Below are positions 62,101 to 64,000 of a DNA stretch of 64,000 bases, one piece after another. The notes below the pieces were generated by a model. It was given only the letters and a program-made list of their open reading frames with translations. It was not told the DNA's origin and did no database searches. This stretch comes from Paragyromitra xinjiangensis (taxonomy: Eukaryota > Ascomycota > Pezizomycetes > Pezizales > Discinaceae): assembly GCA_038503065.1 (NCBI GenBank), contig JBCAMK010000022.1:124001-188000 (forward strand), written 5' to 3'. Each line of letters starts with the position of its first letter. Position 1 is the first letter of the stretch. Made by a program: the position numbers and the translations under genes.

Positions 62101-62776
62101 AATGGTAGTGAAACTGCTACTAGAAAACGGGGCTGATATCAACGCAAATACTGAAGGCGGATGGACACCACTCCACTCAGCAGCTTACCAAGGACACGAA
62201 ATGGTAGTGAAACTGCTACTAGAAAACGGGGCTGATATCGACGCAAAGACTAAAGACGGACAGACACCACTCTACGCAGCAGCTCGCAAAGGACACGAAA
62301 TGGTAGCGAAACTGCTACTAGAAAACGGGGTTGATATCAACGCAGCAGATGAAGACGGGTGGACACCACTCTACACAGCAGCTAGCCAAGGACACGAAAT
62401 GGTAGCGAAACTGCTACTAGAAAATGGGGCTGATATCAACGCAGCAGATGAAGACGGGTGGACACCACTCTACACGGCAGCTAGCCAAGGACACGAAATG
62501 GTAGTGAAACTACTACTAGAAAACGGGGCAGATATCAACGCAAAGAACTCGAGCGGATCAACCCCACTTCATAGTGCGATTGGCAATTCGGCTCCAATTG
62601 AGCTAGTAAAATTACTTATCGCGAAAGGAGCCCTGTTGGATGCTAAGGACAACTTGGGCAATACACCGTTGAGATTAGCAACAAAGATTGGCAACAAAGA
62701 GATTTCAAAGTTGTTGGGAAAAGAGTTAGGAATCAGTAGTTTCCGTCTTTCGAAATTTGGTCGCTTTTCACTATAG
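59186..62776 (+). CDS. serine/threonine protein kinase fused to ankyrin-repeat array, kinase part interrupted by TGA
   Basis: Exons: 59186-59491, 59595-59807, 59864-about 60537, then ankyrin coding to 62776. Kinase motifs in order: glycine loop KLGEGGYGTVW (present twice), the Lys region ALRAVKQV, the hinge region IHLAMEYIQYGDLA, catalytic loop FCHRDLKPEN spanning intron 2, KISDFGISK, and GTNGYMAPEV; DVWSLGCLIYTVLTKKVPF follows. A TGA (59951-59953) replaces the codon before TMAGTNGYMAPE. After the kinase comes an acidic/poly-Gly linker. The kinase and ankyrin frames agree if an intron runs from the GTAAGA donor at 60538 to an acceptor near 60717 or 60763; both keep phase. About seven diverged ankyrin units are followed by 11 near-identical ones. 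If the stop is real, only an N-terminal fragment or a separate C-terminal protein is made. Likely a cytosolic receptor-like kinase; ligand unknown. Confidence 0.75.
59294..59383 (+). repeat. exact 45-bp tandem duplication within the kinase glycine loop
   Basis: The 45-bp unit starting TGGAGCAGACAAAG occurs at 59294-59338 and again at 59339-59383 with no mismatch. It encodes WSRQSKLGEGGYGTV twice, so the ATP-binding glycine-rich loop is doubled in frame. Confidence 0.95.
60395..60454 (+). repeat. G-rich purine tract encoding poly-Glu/Gly linker
   Basis: GGA/GGGGA runs on the plus strand, broken only by one T at 60438. The tract encodes the end of an acidic stretch and an 11-Gly run. Several closely spaced G-runs could form a quadruplex, and slippage is likely. 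Confidence 0.6.
61502..62590 (+). repeat. 11 near-identical 99-bp ankyrin-repeat units
   Basis: Units recur at exactly 99 bp with no indels; the phrase aaactgctactaga starts at 61517 and is present every 99 bases to 62507 (last copy with one change). Each encodes a 33-residue ankyrin unit built on HEMVVKLLLENGADINAK. Changes cluster at a few positions: the loop after INAK (NKGGW, NKGEQ, TEGGW, SEGGR and so on), and the two residues before the terminal Gly (ER, GQ, DR, YQ, RK, SQ). The ankyrin units before 61502 are clearly more diverged. Confidence 0.95.
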
Positions 62777-64000
62777 GCTCTATGGCGTGTGTCGATTTAT
62801 GTGGTTGACTTAGTGGCTTCTCTCTCATATTTCTTAAAACTATGGCAATCTAGTTTCTTCTTGCGTCATACTATCGTGGTGATCGCATTCTACTTTTTCT
62901 TAATTTGACTAATACCACAAGCGTATTGGGGTTGAATATCATGTAACTGCTACGGAATACCTTGCGGGAACTATCATATCGGATGGAATCAGCTGCAAGC
63001 CCATACCACACCCCAATTGCTAGACTAATAGCGATAAACGGCAAGAATGAACTAATCGCCTCAAGTCTCTGAGGGTTAGAAATCCCGGGGAGGGAAGAAA
63101 ACGGGAGAGGGAAGAAAGCAAGAAAAGAAAAGGGATCAGGTATGAGTCCACTATAGTCACCATAGCCACTAGTATTTAACCCACACCGAGGCCTGACCAA
63201 GGGCAGCTTAAGTTGGCCTACAGTCTCGTGCCCAGCCCCATTCACGCAACGTGTTACGTCTGTAAGGTCTGGGGCAATAAAAAGCTCGGGGCTAGTCCGA
63301 AGTCCGAAAAAAGGTCCGGAGGCTCTCGGGGAGGGCTTTTCCCTTCCGAAGGTACCAGTATTTCTATGGCACTTCCTCGCAAACTTAAGTGCCCAATTAC
63401 CTCCGAACCCCCCCCCCTCCCCCAGAACCTGGAGATTTTTACCTTCTAGAGCCCCCCAAGGGTAAAAAAATTATACACGACTTACCAGTAAAACCAAGTA
63501 CCGATTACCCCCGAAGATTCGAGGCTCCAGGGGTCCGAAAGGCCCGAAAAAGTCCTCATAAAACCCGGAAGGGTAAGTAAATAAGCCCCTACCCTACGGT
63601 ACGTAGCAGCTGCAGTAGGGGATTAGAACGAACCTATAGCCTAGCCAGCCTATGGCAATTATGAACGAAACTTGGCCGCTCTGAAAAGAATAATTTTGGA
63701 TGCGACTCTTGAACGAGAAGCGGGATAGAAGATCTCGTACTTGTGGAAAGTGTCAGATGCAAACTCGAACCTTCAGACAGACCTATCGAGGAATTATGTA
63801 AAGCTGGTTTTAACGATGATAGCCACCGTCTCCATACATTTTGAAGCTTACTCTATGGGATACTTAAGGTGGCTCCGGATTTTGGGGTGGCCGTGTGGGG
63901 GGTGGGGGAGAACGAGGGATGATGGTGAGGAGGAACACAAAAAGAACAGACATAAGCCTTTAAATGGCCGATCCCGTAAGATCTAATGAGTTTTGCTACT
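62777..64000. other. right-end flank, no gene recognised
   Basis: Downstream of the ankyrin gene. A GC-richer patch at about 63270-63600 has C-runs and repeated TCCGAA/CCGAAAAA-like phrases but no clear element ends. No coding sequence supported. Confidence 0.4.

Noticed and set aside
63270..63600. Possible transposon end or structured RNA with CCGAAA-like repeats
   Set aside because: Repeats are short and irregular, and no paired ends or target duplication could be found.

Overview
The window is nuclear DNA from a filamentous ascomycete (Pezizomycotina). Most genes are split by short introns of about 45-70 nt with GTANGT-like donors, CTAAC/CTGAC-like branch points and YAG acceptors. The families are fungal: a PTH11-like rhodopsin-domain protein, Het-C, DUF3433, F-box proteins, an mreA-like FAD oxidase and a kinase-ankyrin fusion. 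An early-diverging class such as Pezizomycetes is only a guess. Intron models were built by eye from splice signals plus reading-frame and family continuity.

Region 1 (1-25 kb) is gene-poor and metabolic. It holds a truncated L-fucose-permease-type transporter (minus), an L-rhamnono-lactonase-like amidohydrolase, a seven-exon hexose transporter, a seven-exon rhodopsin-domain membrane protein (minus), a secreted FAD-linked oxidase, a single-span membrane protein (minus) and an aldo-keto reductase with one unresolved splice junction. Long gene-free stretches lie between them and contain two short TA-flanked inverted-repeat elements (MITE-like) and a possible exon relic.

Region 2 (26-39 kb) holds an orphan two-exon gene, a six-exon het-C homologue with a long TSSYG-repeat tail, an internally duplicated membrane protein, two weak small genes (one RING-like) and a large DUF3433 membrane protein.

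Region 3 (43-58 kb) holds three F-box-type genes and an orphan gene, then the conserved AP-1 gamma-adaptin gene, an NAD(P)-binding reductase/epimerase with an internal frameshift, and a small hypothetical gene.

Region 4 (59-63 kb) is the most unusual locus. A serine/threonine kinase appears continuous with an ankyrin array whose last 11 units are exactly 99 bp each and nearly identical in DNA. The kinase part carries an exact 45-bp tandem duplication of its glycine-rich loop and an in-frame TGA in the activation segment. With Het-C in the same window, this suggests an allorecognition or innate-immunity type receptor that is evolving fast or decaying. That role is inference.
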